DNA of 64,000 bases from an uncultured Bacteroidia bacterium. Lineage in GTDB: Bacteria; Bacteroidota; Bacteroidia; Bacteroidales; F082. The notes beneath the pieces were generated by a model. That model was not told the DNA's origin. It searched no databases and was given only the letters and a program-made list of their open reading frames with translations. This document shows positions 19,149 through 27,392 of the stretch, one piece after another; position 1 is the stretch's first letter, and each line of letters begins with the position of its first letter. The translations under genes were made by a program, and so were the position numbers. The stretch is taken from positions 62,001 to 126,000 of the forward strand of contig CADCIH010000005.1 in assembly GCA_902801465.1 (NCBI GenBank). Reading direction: 5' to 3'.

Positions 19149-20054
19149 ATGAAACCAACATTATTAGTTTTAGCCGCTGGTATGGGCTCGCGTTACGGTG
19201 CCCTGAAGCAGATGGACGGCGTAGGTCCGAACAACGAAGCCATCCTCGATTATTCCATTTACGACGCCAAGCGCGCCGGTTTCGGCAAGGTGGTATTTGT
19301 GATCCGCGAGGACTTCGCCGAGGCGTTCAAGAAAGTGAACAACGCCGAGAAATTCGGTATTCCCGTGGAATATGTGTATCAGTCGCTCGACAAGCTGCCG
19401 GAAGGCTTCAGCGTGCCTGAAGGCCGTGTGAAACCTTGGGGCACCTGCCATGCCGTGCTGATGGCCAAGGACGTGATTCATGAACCCTTCGCCGCCATCA
19501 ACGCCGACGACTTCTACGGCAAGGAAGCCTACGAAGTACTGGCACAATACCTCATGGAATGCGAAGGCAAGACGGGCGCCTACAGCATGGTGGCCTACAA
19601 GTTGCGCAACACCATGTCGGACTTCGGCACGGTGAGCCGCGGCATCTGCACCGCCGACGAAGAAGGCCATCTCCAGACCATCGTGGAACGCACCGCCATC
19701 GGCCACACCGAGGACGGCGGCGCCGCCTACACCGACGAGACCGGCAGCCATCCGCTGGATATGGACTCGCTGGTGTCGATGAATTTCTTCGGATTTACCC
19801 CCGACTTCTTCGCCTATTCCGAAAAGGGTTTCGTCGAGTTCCTGAAAGGCCCCGCCCAAACCAACATCAAGGCCGAGTTCTTCATCCCGCTGATGGTCAA
19901 CCAGAGCATCCACGACGGCTCAGCCAAGCTGAAGGTGCTCTCGAGCAACGCCTCGTGGTTCGGCGTCACCTACAAGGAAGACAAACCCGACGTGATGCGC
20001 AAGATCCGCGAGCTGATTGAAAAGGGCGTTTATCCCAATAAATTATGGAATTAG
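19149..20054 (+). CDS. Sugar-1-phosphate nucleotidyltransferase, possibly acting on galactose-1-phosphate
   Basis: The 301-residue protein carries the NTP-transferase signature LVLAAGMGSRYGALKQMDG at residues 5-23 and the metal-binding INADDFYG near 118. It should join a nucleoside triphosphate to a sugar-1-phosphate. Its place between galK and galM, with no galT in the operon, suggests that it turns galactose-1-phosphate directly into UDP-galactose with UTP. That substrate is an inference; glucose-1-phosphate or another sugar is possible. Its last codons and TAG stop lie inside a 7-base repeat array, so the extreme C-terminus (LWN) seems to come from the repeat. Confidence 0.75.
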   Translation: MKPTLLVLAAGMGSRYGALKQMDGVGPNNEAILDYSIYDAKRAGFGKVVFVIREDFAEAFKKVNNAEKFGIPVEYVYQSLDKLPEGFSVPEGRVKPWGTCHAVLMAKDVIHEPFAAINADDFYGKEAYEVLAQYLMECEGKTGAYSMVAYKLRNTMSDFGTVSRGICTADEEGHLQTIVERTAIGHTEDGGAAYTDETGSHPLDMDSLVSMNFFGFTPDFFAYSEKGFVEFLKGPAQTNIKAEFFIPLMVNQSIHDGSAKLKVLSSNASWFGVTYKEDKPDVMRKIRELIEKGVYPNKLWN

Positions 20055-20144
20055 GAATTCGGAATGCGGAATTCGGAATTCGGAATTCGGAATTTCCTTA
20101 TCTGAAAAGCAATTCCGCATTCCGCATTCATAATTCCGAATTTA
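20047..20144. repeat. Heptad-repeat inverted element, copy 1
   Basis: The left arm holds seven 7-base units of the type GGAATTC or GGAATTA from 20047 to 20095. The core CCTTATCTGAAAAGC occupies 20096-20110. The right arm, inverted, carries units of the type ATTCCGC and ATTCATA to 20144. The stop codon of the nucleotidyltransferase gene (20052-20054) lies in the left arm. The core and the first 27 bases of the right arm recur at 28859-28900 with one difference. Confidence 0.9.
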
Positions 20145-20151
20145 AAACAGT

Positions 20152-21207
20152 ATGAACATCGAAGTAAAAACCTGGGGCAAGACCCCTGACGGGAAGGACA
20201 TCAAGCTCTACACGATGACCAATGCCAACGGCATCAGTGTGCAGCTGTGCGACATCGGTGCGGGCATCGTCAGCATTCTCACCCCCGACCGTAATGGTCA
20301 AATGGATGACATCGTGCTGGGTTACCCTGATCCTTTGTCGTACTACGGCGACGGTCCCTGCGCAGGCAAGATTCCGGGACGTTTCGCCAACCGCATCGCC
20401 AACGGGCGCTTCAAGATCGATGACGTGGAATACCAATTGGACCTGAACACGGGTGATGGCAAGCACCATCTTCACGGAGGTCCCATCGGATTCTCCAACC
20501 AGAAATGGGCCAGCCGCATCGAAGGCGAGAGCGTGGTGTTCACCTATCTTAGCGCTGACGGTGAGGCAGGCTATCCCGGCGAGATGGTGGCCAAAGCGCG
20601 TTACACCCTCAACGACGAGAATGAGTTGAACCTGAGACTTGGAGCTTGGACTACGGCGCCTACCATCGTCAACATGACCAACCATACGTACTTCAACCTG
20701 AAGGGCGAAGGCCATGGTGACATCCTCGACCATAAGCTGAAGCTGAACGCCTCACGCTGGTTGCCCGCCACCGACGAGCTCATCACCACTGGCGAGATGG
20801 CTTTTGTGAACGACACGCCCATGGACTTCACTGAAGGCAAGCTCATTGGTTGCGACATTCACGCTGACTTCGACGCGTTGGTCAACGGCAAGGGCTACGA
20901 CAGCTGTTGGGTGATCGATGATATCGCCAAGGACAAGCTGTGCCTGGCTGCTGAACTGTCGCATGAGGGCAGCGGCCGTATGGTACAGCTTTATACCACC
21001 CAACCTGGCATTCAGGTCTATACCGGCAACTGGCTGAGCGGATGTCCAGAGGGTAAAAACGGCCATGTGTACCACGATTACGAGGGTGTGGCGCTTGAAT
21101 GCCAGGCCCTCCCCGACTCGCCTAACAAGCCGAATTTCCCGAACACCTTCCTTCGTCCAGGTGAGGAATATAAGGAAATAATCATATTTAAGTTTTCAAA
21201 CTTTTAG
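20152..21207 (+). CDS. galM: Aldose 1-epimerase (galactose mutarotase)
   Basis: GalM interconverts the alpha and beta anomers of galactose and so feeds galactokinase. The 351-residue protein shows the family's GRFANRIANGRF near residue 80, HHLHGGPIGF near 105 (first catalytic His), NMTNHTYFNL near 173 (second His), and a C-terminal LECQALPDSPN with FRPGEEY-type ending (LRPGEEYKE), where the acid/base Glu lies. No signal peptide is seen, so it is cytoplasmic. It lies 35 bases before the permease gene. Confidence 0.93.
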   Translation: MNIEVKTWGKTPDGKDIKLYTMTNANGISVQLCDIGAGIVSILTPDRNGQMDDIVLGYPDPLSYYGDGPCAGKIPGRFANRIANGRFKIDDVEYQLDLNTGDGKHHLHGGPIGFSNQKWASRIEGESVVFTYLSADGEAGYPGEMVAKARYTLNDENELNLRLGAWTTAPTIVNMTNHTYFNLKGEGHGDILDHKLKLNASRWLPATDELITTGEMAFVNDTPMDFTEGKLIGCDIHADFDALVNGKGYDSCWVIDDIAKDKLCLAAELSHEGSGRMVQLYTTQPGIQVYTGNWLSGCPEGKNGHVYHDYEGVALECQALPDSPNKPNFPNTFLRPGEEYKEIIIFKFSNF

Positions 21208-21242
21208 TTGTTTTTGACAATAGTTTTAAATCTAATATTTCT

Positions 21243-22544
21243 ATGGAAACAACCGTTAAAAAACAAAACTTCACCATCCCGATCATAGTGATGATACTCT
21301 TGTTCGGAATGATTTCGTTTGTCACCAACTTGGCATCGCCCATGGGTGACATTCTGAAAAACCAGTTCAACATCCCTAATTGGCAGGGTACCTTGGGTGT
21401 GTTCGCCAACTTCATCGCGTACGCGGTGATGGGTATTCCTTCAGGTAACCTGCTTCAGAAGAAGGGCTACAAGAAAACGGCACTCATCGCAGTGATCGTA
21501 GGCTTGGTCGGTGTCGGTATCCAGACCCTTTCAGGTGTCTTTGGAAGCTTTGCCGTTTACCTCCTTGGCGCGTTTGTGGCTGGTTTCAGCATGTGTTTGC
21601 TTAACACCGTCGTCAACCCGATGCTGAACCGTCTGGGTGGTGGTGGCAACAAGGGCAACCAGCTCATCCAGATTGGAGGTTCCTTCAATTCGTTGTGTGG
21701 CACTGCCGTTATCATCATCACTGGCCTGCTCATCCCCAGCATCGTGGATGCCAAGATCAGCGATGTCTTCCCGTTGATGTTCACCGCAATGGGTATCTTC
21801 GCTTTTGCTTTCCTCGTCATCTTGTTGACCAAGATCCCTGAGAATGAGCAAAGCCAAAAGACCGTTGCTCAAGTCAAGGGCGGTAAAGGCCCCATGGCTT
21901 TCCGTCACTTCGTACTCGGTGCCATTGCCATCTTCATCTATGTCGGTGTTGAGGTAGGTATCCCGAATGTCCTGAATAAATGGCTCCAGAATCCACAACT
22001 CAACGTGCTTGGTGATGGCGTCAATGCTGAAGCTGTGGCTGGTTCGGTTGCGGCCACCTATTGGTTCCTGATGCTTATCGGGCGTTTGATTGGTGGTATT
22101 ATTGGTAGCAAAGTATCGGCAAAGGCAATGCTTACCACGGTGTCGGTTATCGGTATTGTCCTCACCCTTCTGGCCATGTTTGGTCCTTCCTCGATGGTTA
22201 AGTTCCCCGCTTTCAACGGAGCTCATGGTTTCGGAATGGAGAACATCCCGCTCAACGCAGCTTTCTTGGTTTGCATTGGTCTCTGCACTTCAGTGATGTG
22301 GGGTGGCATCTTCAACCTTGCTGTTGAAGGTTTGGGAAAATATACCGAAAAGGCATCCGGCATCTTCATGGCTTTGGTTTGTGGCGGTGGCATCCTGCCT
22401 TTGTTACAAAATGCCATCGTCGATGGTTTGGATGGTGTTGGTTACCTCCAGAGTTACTGGGTGATCGTCATCGGTCTGGCTTTCTTGCTCTTCTATGCTC
22501 TTTGGGGCTCGAAGAACGTTAATAAGGACATCCCTGTGGAGTAA
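21243..22544 (+). CDS. Glucose/galactose (FucP-type) MFS sugar permease
   Basis: The 433-residue protein is a 12-span major facilitator of the fucose/glucose/galactose:proton symporter type. Supporting marks are SFVTNLASPMGDILKNQF near residue 20, a PSGNLLQKKGYKK loop between spans 2 and 3, LNTVVNPMLNRLGGGG near residue 121, and a second-half WGGIFNLAVEGLG. It should bring galactose or glucose across the inner membrane and closes the galK operon. Its stop codon is part of a short UUCG hairpin shared with the convergent hydrolase gene. Confidence 0.88.
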   Translation: METTVKKQNFTIPIIVMILLFGMISFVTNLASPMGDILKNQFNIPNWQGTLGVFANFIAYAVMGIPSGNLLQKKGYKKTALIAVIVGLVGVGIQTLSGVFGSFAVYLLGAFVAGFSMCLLNTVVNPMLNRLGGGGNKGNQLIQIGGSFNSLCGTAVIIITGLLIPSIVDAKISDVFPLMFTAMGIFAFAFLVILLTKIPENEQSQKTVAQVKGGKGPMAFRHFVLGAIAIFIYVGVEVGIPNVLNKWLQNPQLNVLGDGVNAEAVAGSVAATYWFLMLIGRLIGGIIGSKVSAKAMLTTVSVIGIVLTLLAMFGPSSMVKFPAFNGAHGFGMENIPLNAAFLVCIGLCTSVMWGGIFNLAVEGLGKYTEKASGIFMALVCGGGILPLLQNAIVDGLDGVGYLQSYWVIVIGLAFLLFYALWGSKNVNKDIPVE

Positions 22545-22555
22545 CTTCGGTTACT
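22540..22555. other. UUCG-tetraloop hairpin joining two stop codons
   Basis: AGTAAC and GTTACT pair perfectly around TTCG. The left arm contains the TAA of the permease gene and the right arm contains the TAA (reverse strand) of the hydrolase gene. Only 6 bases separate the two convergent reading frames. There is no T-run, so it may act as an mRNA 3' end stabiliser rather than a classic terminator. Confidence 0.7.
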
Positions 22556-23513
22556 TCACACGGATTTTCCTTCCGATACGAAGGACATCCGTTTTTTTCA
22601 TGTTGTTAAGCTTACAGAGCTTGGCGACAGTAGTCTTATGATTGGCGGCAATCTTTCCCAAGGTGTCGCCTTTCTTTATTGTATAATACTGAGCCTGTTG
22701 ATAGTCCGGCTTCGACGGCTTGGAGTCGATCACTGCGAAAGAATGTTTGCCGTCCAAGTCGTTGTAAGCCGCGTTCATGATCGACGATGAGATGGTGTAT
22801 TCGCGGTTGACGGGTCGCAGCGAGTCGTTCAGGTTGTGAGAGAACAGCCAGTCATAGGTGCTTTGAAGATAGAAGATGCGTGCAAGGTGGGAATGACCTT
22901 CCTTGGGCAGCTTGTCGAACAGCAGACGGCTGGTGTCGCCACATTGTATCATGGTGTTGACGACGCGTTCGGAGTATCTGACGGGCACGTCTTTGTCGGC
23001 GGTGCCGTGGATGATCCACAGTGGCACTTCGGTGAGTCCGCAGAGCGAGTCGATGGACGCCCCGCCGCATAAGGCCATGGCTGCAGCCACCTTGTCGGGA
23101 TATGTCGCTGTGAAGTTGATGGTGCCATAGCCGCCCAGGCTCATCCCGAGCACATAGAGGCGACAGGTGTCGACGGCATAATGTTCTTTCACCCAGTCGT
23201 ACACCTCCATCACTTTGTCGGGTTTCCAGGAGACGATATTCGTTTGGGGGGCGACGACGAAGGCATCGATGTCGCGACCTCTTTTCATGGCATCGATGGG
23301 ACCGTAACGCAGCACGTTGGCCAGGTTCTTTCCGCAGAGGCTTCTTCCGTGAAGGAACAGCACAACGGGTTTGTCGGCGATGGTATCGTTGTAATCTTCA
23401 GGTACATAGAGCCAAAAGTCGTAACCGTCCTTGATGGAGTCACGACAAGCGATCAACTGTGCCGATACCAGCATGGGCATCAGGCACAAACACAATATCA
23501 ACAGCTTTTTCAT
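22551..23513 (-). CDS. Secreted alpha/beta-hydrolase (esterase-like) with C-terminal LysM domain
   Basis: The 320-residue protein has a signal peptide (MKKLLILCLCLMPMLVSAQ). An alpha/beta-hydrolase domain follows with an oxyanion-side LFLHGRSLCG near residue 53, the nucleophile elbow GMSLGG near 125, an Asp candidate in HGTADKDVPV near 193 and a His in KEGHSH near 215. The last 45 residues form a LysM peptidoglycan-binding domain (YTIKKGDTLGKIA). The protein is therefore probably a periplasmic esterase or peptidase tethered to the cell wall. The substrate is unknown. It is convergent with the sugar permease. Confidence 0.85.
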   Translation of the reverse strand: MKKLLILCLCLMPMLVSAQLIACRDSIKDGYDFWLYVPEDYNDTIADKPVVLFLHGRSLCGKNLANVLRYGPIDAMKRGRDIDAFVVAPQTNIVSWKPDKVMEVYDWVKEHYAVDTCRLYVLGMSLGGYGTINFTATYPDKVAAAMALCGGASIDSLCGLTEVPLWIIHGTADKDVPVRYSERVVNTMIQCGDTSRLLFDKLPKEGHSHLARIFYLQSTYDWLFSHNLNDSLRPVNREYTISSSIMNAAYNDLDGKHSFAVIDSKPSKPDYQQAQYYTIKKGDTLGKIAANHKTTVAKLCKLNNMKKTDVLRIGRKIRVK

Positions 23514-23540
23514 GAAGAAGATAACGACCTTTGCCGGGAT

Positions 23541-25004
23541 TTATTGTTTCCTCACCGGGTCGCAAGTCAGTCCCACTCCAAGTTTCTTGAAGATTTTGCG
23601 GTCGACCTCGCTGAGCATGACGGTGGAATGCACCTGGCAGCCTTCGAATTGTGGGAGTACTTCCAGAGCCTTGCGGCAGTTCTCGTTTTCTGGGCTTAGC
23701 ACGGAGAGGGCAATGAGCACTTCGTCGGTGTGGAGGCGCGGGTTGTTGCCGCGGAGGTATTCCACTTTGGTCTTCTGGATGGGCTCGATCATATACTGAG
23801 GGATGAGTTTCAGATCGTGGTCGATGCCTGCCAGGTACTTGGTGGCGTTGAGGATGAGGGCGGCGCTGGGGCCCAGCAGTGTGCTAGTCTCTGCGGTGAT
23901 GATGGTTCCGTCGGCGAGTTCGATGGCGGTGCAGTCCACTCCGCTTCTTTCTTTGCGTTCACGGGCGGCCACTACGCACTTACGGTCTTCGACGCTAATC
24001 TTGGCTTGGTTGAGGAGGGTTTTGATCTTGGTCACCTCGTTCTCGTTGCCTCCCCCATCGGCCATGGTGTTCAGTGCGGTGAAGTAACGGCGTATGATCT
24101 CGTCGTTGGCGGCTTTGCAGCACACCTCGTCGTCGCTGATGCAGAAGCCCACCATGTTCACACCCATGTCGGTAGGCGACTTATAGGGGCACTTTCCGTA
24201 GATGCCCTCGAACAGGGCGTGCAACACGGGGAAGATCTCCACGTCGCGGTTGTAGTTGACGGCCACTTTGCCGTAAGCCTCAAGATGCAGAGGATCGATC
24301 ATGTTGACGTCGGCGAGGTCGGCGGTGGCCGCTTCGTATGCCATGTTGACGGGGTGTTTCAGCGGGAGGTTCCACACGGGGAAGGTCTCGAACTTGGCGT
24401 AGCCCGCGTTGATGCCACGTTTCTGTTCGTTGTAGAGTTGGCTGAGGCATACGGCCATCTTGCCGCTGCCGGGACCTGGAGCGGTGACGATGACCAGGGG
24501 ACGGGTGGTCTCCACGTAGTCGTTTTTGCCAAAGCCCTCGTCGGAGTCGATGAGTTCCACGTTGTGCGGATAGCCGTCGATGAGGTAATGGTAGTATGCC
24601 TTGATGCCGAGATGTTCCAGTCGTTTGCGGAAGGCGACGGCGCTACTTTGTCCGTTGTAGTGGGTGATGACCACGCTGCTCACCAGGAAGCCACGTTTTT
24701 GGAACTCGTTGCGGAGACGAAGCACATCCACGTCGTAGGTGATGCCCAAGTCGCTGCGCATCTTGTTTTTCTCGATGTCGGTGGCACTGATTACGATGAT
24801 GATCTCGGCGCTGTCGCTCAGGTTCTGGAGCATTTGCAACTTGCTGTCTGGCTTGAATCCAGGCAGCACGCGGCTGGCATGATGGTCGTCGAAGAGTTTT
24901 CCTCCCAACTCCAGATACAGCTTGTTACCGAATTGGCTAATACGTTCGCGGATGTGTTCACTTTGTATCTTCAGATACTTTTCGTTGTCGAAGCCTATTT
25001 TCAT
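23541..25004 (-). CDS. DUF1846 family protein
   Basis: The 487-residue cytoplasmic protein matches the DUF1846 family in length and in conserved stretches such as MKIGFDNEKYLKIQSEHI at the start, ARVLPGF-like SRVLPGFKPDSK, VTAPGPGSGKMAVCLSQLY near residue 173, and MGVNMVGFCISDD near 280. The PGPGSGK stretch resembles a nucleotide-binding loop. The family is structurally known but its biochemical role is not settled, so I assign no function. Its start overlaps the stop of the upstream MauE-thioredoxin gene by an ATGA, which suggests linked expression. Confidence 0.88.
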   Translation of the reverse strand: MKIGFDNEKYLKIQSEHIRERISQFGNKLYLELGGKLFDDHHASRVLPGFKPDSKLQMLQNLSDSAEIIIVISATDIEKNKMRSDLGITYDVDVLRLRNEFQKRGFLVSSVVITHYNGQSSAVAFRKRLEHLGIKAYYHYLIDGYPHNVELIDSDEGFGKNDYVETTRPLVIVTAPGPGSGKMAVCLSQLYNEQKRGINAGYAKFETFPVWNLPLKHPVNMAYEAATADLADVNMIDPLHLEAYGKVAVNYNRDVEIFPVLHALFEGIYGKCPYKSPTDMGVNMVGFCISDDEVCCKAANDEIIRRYFTALNTMADGGGNENEVTKIKTLLNQAKISVEDRKCVVAARERKERSGVDCTAIELADGTIITAETSTLLGPSAALILNATKYLAGIDHDLKLIPQYMIEPIQKTKVEYLRGNNPRLHTDEVLIALSVLSPENENCRKALEVLPQFEGCQVHSTVMLSEVDRKIFKKLGVGLTCDPVRKQ

Positions 25005-25927
25005 GGTTCACTGGTGTTTTCGAAGAATTCCTTGACCACTTTCTCGTTCACTTCCCGGAAATCGTACTCCTTGTAAATTTTGCCATTGTCAAGAAGGATG
25101 ATGATGGGGATCGCCCCGTTGGTAAGCTTCATGAGAAAGATGGGGTCGTCGTATATGATGTATGGTAGTTTTTTTGACTCTGATTCGATGAAGAAGTTCT
25201 TCACCTGTTCCTCGGAACCCATGAAGACATATTGGATGTTTTCTTCCGGGAAGCCATTGTGCTCCTGCATCAGGCCAATCTTTTTCGCAGCTATCTTGCA
25301 GTAGTCACAACTAGCTGAGAAAATACCGACCATTTTTCTTCCTTCATTCAGTTTGAGGGAGTCCAGTGGAGGGTTTTGTATGGCGTAATACAACAAGTTG
25401 GGCTCGACGTATCCATACAGGGGTTCGCTGTCATAATAGAAGTTGTCAGGGGGTGATGCCACGAATACCGCGGCGGTGCATCCAATCACGATGCCGGCCA
25501 CTGTCAGTACTTTTCGCTTAAGAGGCTTTTCTTTTACCTTATAGATTAATGCGAACAGGATTAGCAGTACAGCGTTTTTGAGGATGGTCTGCCAGGGATT
25601 GAATTCCACCATCTCACCGAAGCAATGGCAGTTGTCGGTGCGTCCCAGTATGAGAGCGTAGGCCATGAGGAGTGTGTAGCACACAAGCATCGTCACACAG
25701 CCCCACCATACCGGCTTGTGAAGGCGGTTGATGACCAGCCCGATGCCTAGTATGAGTTCCGCTATGATGGCGATTCGGGCAATGATGAACGAAGCGGATA
25801 GGTTGAAGATGTGGTAGCTATAGATGTAAAGCTCAAACTTGTCCATATCGGCGACCTTGAGTATGGCGGAAAGGATGAACACCAGTCCGAGAACTACTTT
25901 CAAGATAAGGGCAAGTCGCTGTCTCAT
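25001..25927 (-). CDS. DoxX/MauE-type membrane protein fused to a thioredoxin-like domain
   Basis: The 308-residue protein has four or five membrane spans in residues 1-165 and carries the Cys pair NCHCFG near residue 99, typical of MauE-like proteins. A thioredoxin-like domain follows from about 175 to the end, with the active-site motif CDYC near residue 205 and the cis-Pro region TNGAIPIIILL near 270. Such fusions pass electrons across the membrane or make disulfides in envelope proteins. Its stop overlaps the DUF1846 start (ATGA). Redox function is family-based; the partner proteins are unknown. Confidence 0.8.
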   Translation of the reverse strand: MRQRLALILKVVLGLVFILSAILKVADMDKFELYIYSYHIFNLSASFIIARIAIIAELILGIGLVINRLHKPVWWGCVTMLVCYTLLMAYALILGRTDNCHCFGEMVEFNPWQTILKNAVLLILFALIYKVKEKPLKRKVLTVAGIVIGCTAAVFVASPPDNFYYDSEPLYGYVEPNLLYYAIQNPPLDSLKLNEGRKMVGIFSASCDYCKIAAKKIGLMQEHNGFPEENIQYVFMGSEEQVKNFFIESESKKLPYIIYDDPIFLMKLTNGAIPIIILLDNGKIYKEYDFREVNEKVVKEFFENTSEP

Positions 25928-25941
25928 AAAAAAAACAATAA

Positions 25942-25964
25942 GGACGGCTAAAAACTAGCCGTCC
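25942..25964 (-). terminator. Intrinsic terminator after the small lipoprotein gene
   Basis: On the reverse strand GGACGGCTA pairs exactly with TAGCCGTCC around a T-rich 5-base loop, followed by TTATTG and a run of eight T. It separates the 92-residue lipoprotein gene from the MauE-thioredoxin unit. Confidence 0.85.
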
Positions 25965-25982
25965 ACCAAAATGTTGATTAAT

Positions 25983-26261
25983 TCAATTATTACCGCCGTG
26001 GTTTGTTAGTTGGTTGATAATATGCTCAAACCAGTTTTCATCTTCATCCAGATGAACCTCTTTACAAGTCACTTGCCCCCACCCTACGATTTCTTTTGCT
26101 TTGTCATTGCAAGTGCCATGTTCCATCATGTAGTAGTCTTCGCCCAACATGACGTCCTCGTTGTCGACGTATGCAAAACACTGGCAGTATTTTACCTTTT
26201 GGCAGGAAGAGAATGCCAATACCAGGAATGTGAATGCTATGACGAGGATGCCTTTTTTCAT
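25983..26261 (-). CDS. Small cysteine-rich lipoprotein
   Basis: The start at 26261 gives a 92-residue product with a lipoprotein signal ending in AFSSC. The mature part is acidic and has several further cysteines (YCQC, GTCND, VTCKE), which may form disulfides. I do not recognise a family. The next upstream possible start is a TTG inside the promoter region and was not used. A TAATTTTG promoter element on the reverse strand lies 10 bases upstream and a terminator follows the gene, so it is a single-gene unit. Confidence 0.65.
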   Translation of the reverse strand: MKKGILVIAFTFLVLAFSSCQKVKYCQCFAYVDNEDVMLGEDYYMMEHGTCNDKAKEIVGWGQVTCKEVHLDEDENWFEHIINQLTNHGGNN

Positions 26262-26270
26262 AACGTTGCG

Positions 26271-26278
26271 CAAAATTA
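26271..26278 (-). promoter_or_regulatory. Bacteroidota -7 element for the small lipoprotein gene
   Basis: The reverse strand reads TAATTTTG, matching TAnnTTTG, only 9 bases before the chosen ATG, which implies a very short leader. Confidence 0.45.
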
Positions 26279-26298
26279 CAAAATTCTTTTTAAAAAAA

Positions 26299-26760
26299 TC
26301 AAAAACCTTTCAATTGTTTTTCGACGTCGCGGCGAGAGTCTTTGGTCTTGAGTGATTCGCGCTTGTCGTAGTAATGTTTGCCTCGAGCCAGGGCGATGTC
26401 GAGTTTTGCCAGACCTTTATCATTAATAAAAAGCACCACGGGGATGATGGTCAGGCCTTTCTCTTGTACCTTGGTTTTGAGTTTTCGCAGTTCCCGTGCG
26501 GTGAGTAGCAGTTTACGGTCGCGTTTGGGATCGTGGTTGTTGAAGCTGCCGCGTTCGTATTCGGCGATGTGCATCCCAACAACAAAGAGCTCGTCGCCCT
26601 TGAAGGTGCAGTATGAGTCGGCCAAACTGGCTTTGCCGTTGCGGATTGACTTGATCTCAGTCCCTGTCAGCACGATGCCTGCTGTGATCCGATCCATGAG
26701 GAAATACTCATGCTCGGCGCGTTTGTTCTTTATATTAATAGTGTTGTTTTTCTTCTCCAT
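26299..26760 (-). CDS. smpB: SsrA-binding protein SmpB
   Basis: SmpB binds tmRNA and brings it to stalled ribosomes for trans-translation. The 153-residue protein shows the family's [10 protein letters not shown] near residue 12, [13 protein letters not shown] near 28, the [15 protein letters not shown] stretch near 64, RKLLLTARE near 83, and a basic C-terminal tail ([16 protein letters not shown]). The start at 26760 was chosen because the upstream extension overlaps the preceding gene. It follows the beta-barrel-like gene by 2 bases, so the two are probably co-transcribed. Confidence 0.95.
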   Translation of the reverse strand: MEKKNNTINIKNKRAEHEYFLMDRITAGIVLTGTEIKSIRNGKASLADSYCTFKGDELFVVGMHIAEYERGSFNNHDPKRDRKLLLTARELRKLKTKVQEKGLTIIPVVLFINDKGLAKLDIALARGKHYYDKRESLKTKDSRRDVEKQLKGF

Positions 26761-26762
26761 TG

Positions 26763-27314
26763 TTAAAATCCAATGCAATAGCCCACCCTGATCACGAAGG
26801 GACTGGCGTATGGGCTGTAATAGTCCCACGATAGATTGTAGAGTATCGAATAATACGTATAGCTGTTGCCCCAATATTGGCGATATCCACCTCCAACAAA
26901 GACGGAGTTATACCAAGAGGAAGCACTGGTTTCTATTGCCTTTCCACTGACCAGAAGGCACATCTCTTCGTCTTCGGCTTGAAGATATAAGCCTCTAAAA
27001 ATCTCATAGTTGAGGTAGGCCGACCCGCTGAAGTAATGGCAAAAATAGTTGCCGTAGTTATAGTTGCGGTAATGATAATATAGGTCATATCCCAGACGGA
27101 CACCGGCTTCCAAGCTGCGTGTCAGGCGGTAGCCAGCTTGGGGGGCCACTCCCACATAGAAGCTGCTATTGTAGAATCCAAGACCGAAATCACCTCCAAC
27201 GACCACTTTTTTCTTCATATATTCGGGACCACCGAAGGTTTGGGCGCTGAGTTGTTGCGTTACTGTAACGGCCAGAATCATAGCCACTGCTAAAGTGAAT
27301 AATCTCTTCATCAT
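26763..27314 (-). CDS. Small outer-membrane beta-barrel-like protein
   Basis: The start at MMKRLFTLA (27314) gives a 183-residue protein with a signal peptide ending near TVTQQLSAQ. The mature part has repeated Tyr/Gly-rich strands ([29 protein letters not shown]) and ends in [11 protein letters not shown], a C-terminal Phe strand typical of outer-membrane barrels. No named family is recognised. A TATCTTTG promoter element lies about 16 bases upstream on the reverse strand. smpB follows after 2 bases. Confidence 0.65.
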   Translation of the reverse strand: MMKRLFTLAVAMILAVTVTQQLSAQTFGGPEYMKKKVVVGGDFGLGFYNSSFYVGVAPQAGYRLTRSLEAGVRLGYDLYYHYRNYNYGNYFCHYFSGSAYLNYEIFRGLYLQAEDEEMCLLVSGKAIETSASSWYNSVFVGGGYRQYWGNSYTYYSILYNLSWDYYSPYASPFVIRVGYCIGF

Positions 27315-27329
27315 TATACGATTTTGCTG

Positions 27330-27337
27330 CAAAGATA
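27330..27337 (-). promoter_or_regulatory. Bacteroidota -7 element for the barrel gene and smpB
   Basis: The reverse strand reads TATCTTTG, an ideal TAnnTTTG match, 15 bases before the start at 27314. Confidence 0.55.
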
Positions 27338-27368
27338 GTTAATAATAGGCAAAATGAATAAAAATAGC

Positions 27369-27376
27369 TAATTTTG
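27369..27376 (+). promoter_or_regulatory. Bacteroidota -7 element for the 27393 lipoprotein gene
   Basis: TAATTTTG matches TAnnTTTG and ends 16 bases before the ATG, the same spacing as seen for nnr and trmD. Confidence 0.55.
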
Positions 27377-27392
27377 TGCCAAATTTCGAGTA

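Noticed and set aside
23730-25076. Forward frame of 448 codons opposite the DUF1846 gene
   Set aside because: It is low-complexity (Val, His, Gly, Glu rich), typical of an antisense shadow, and the opposite strand encodes a recognisable family.
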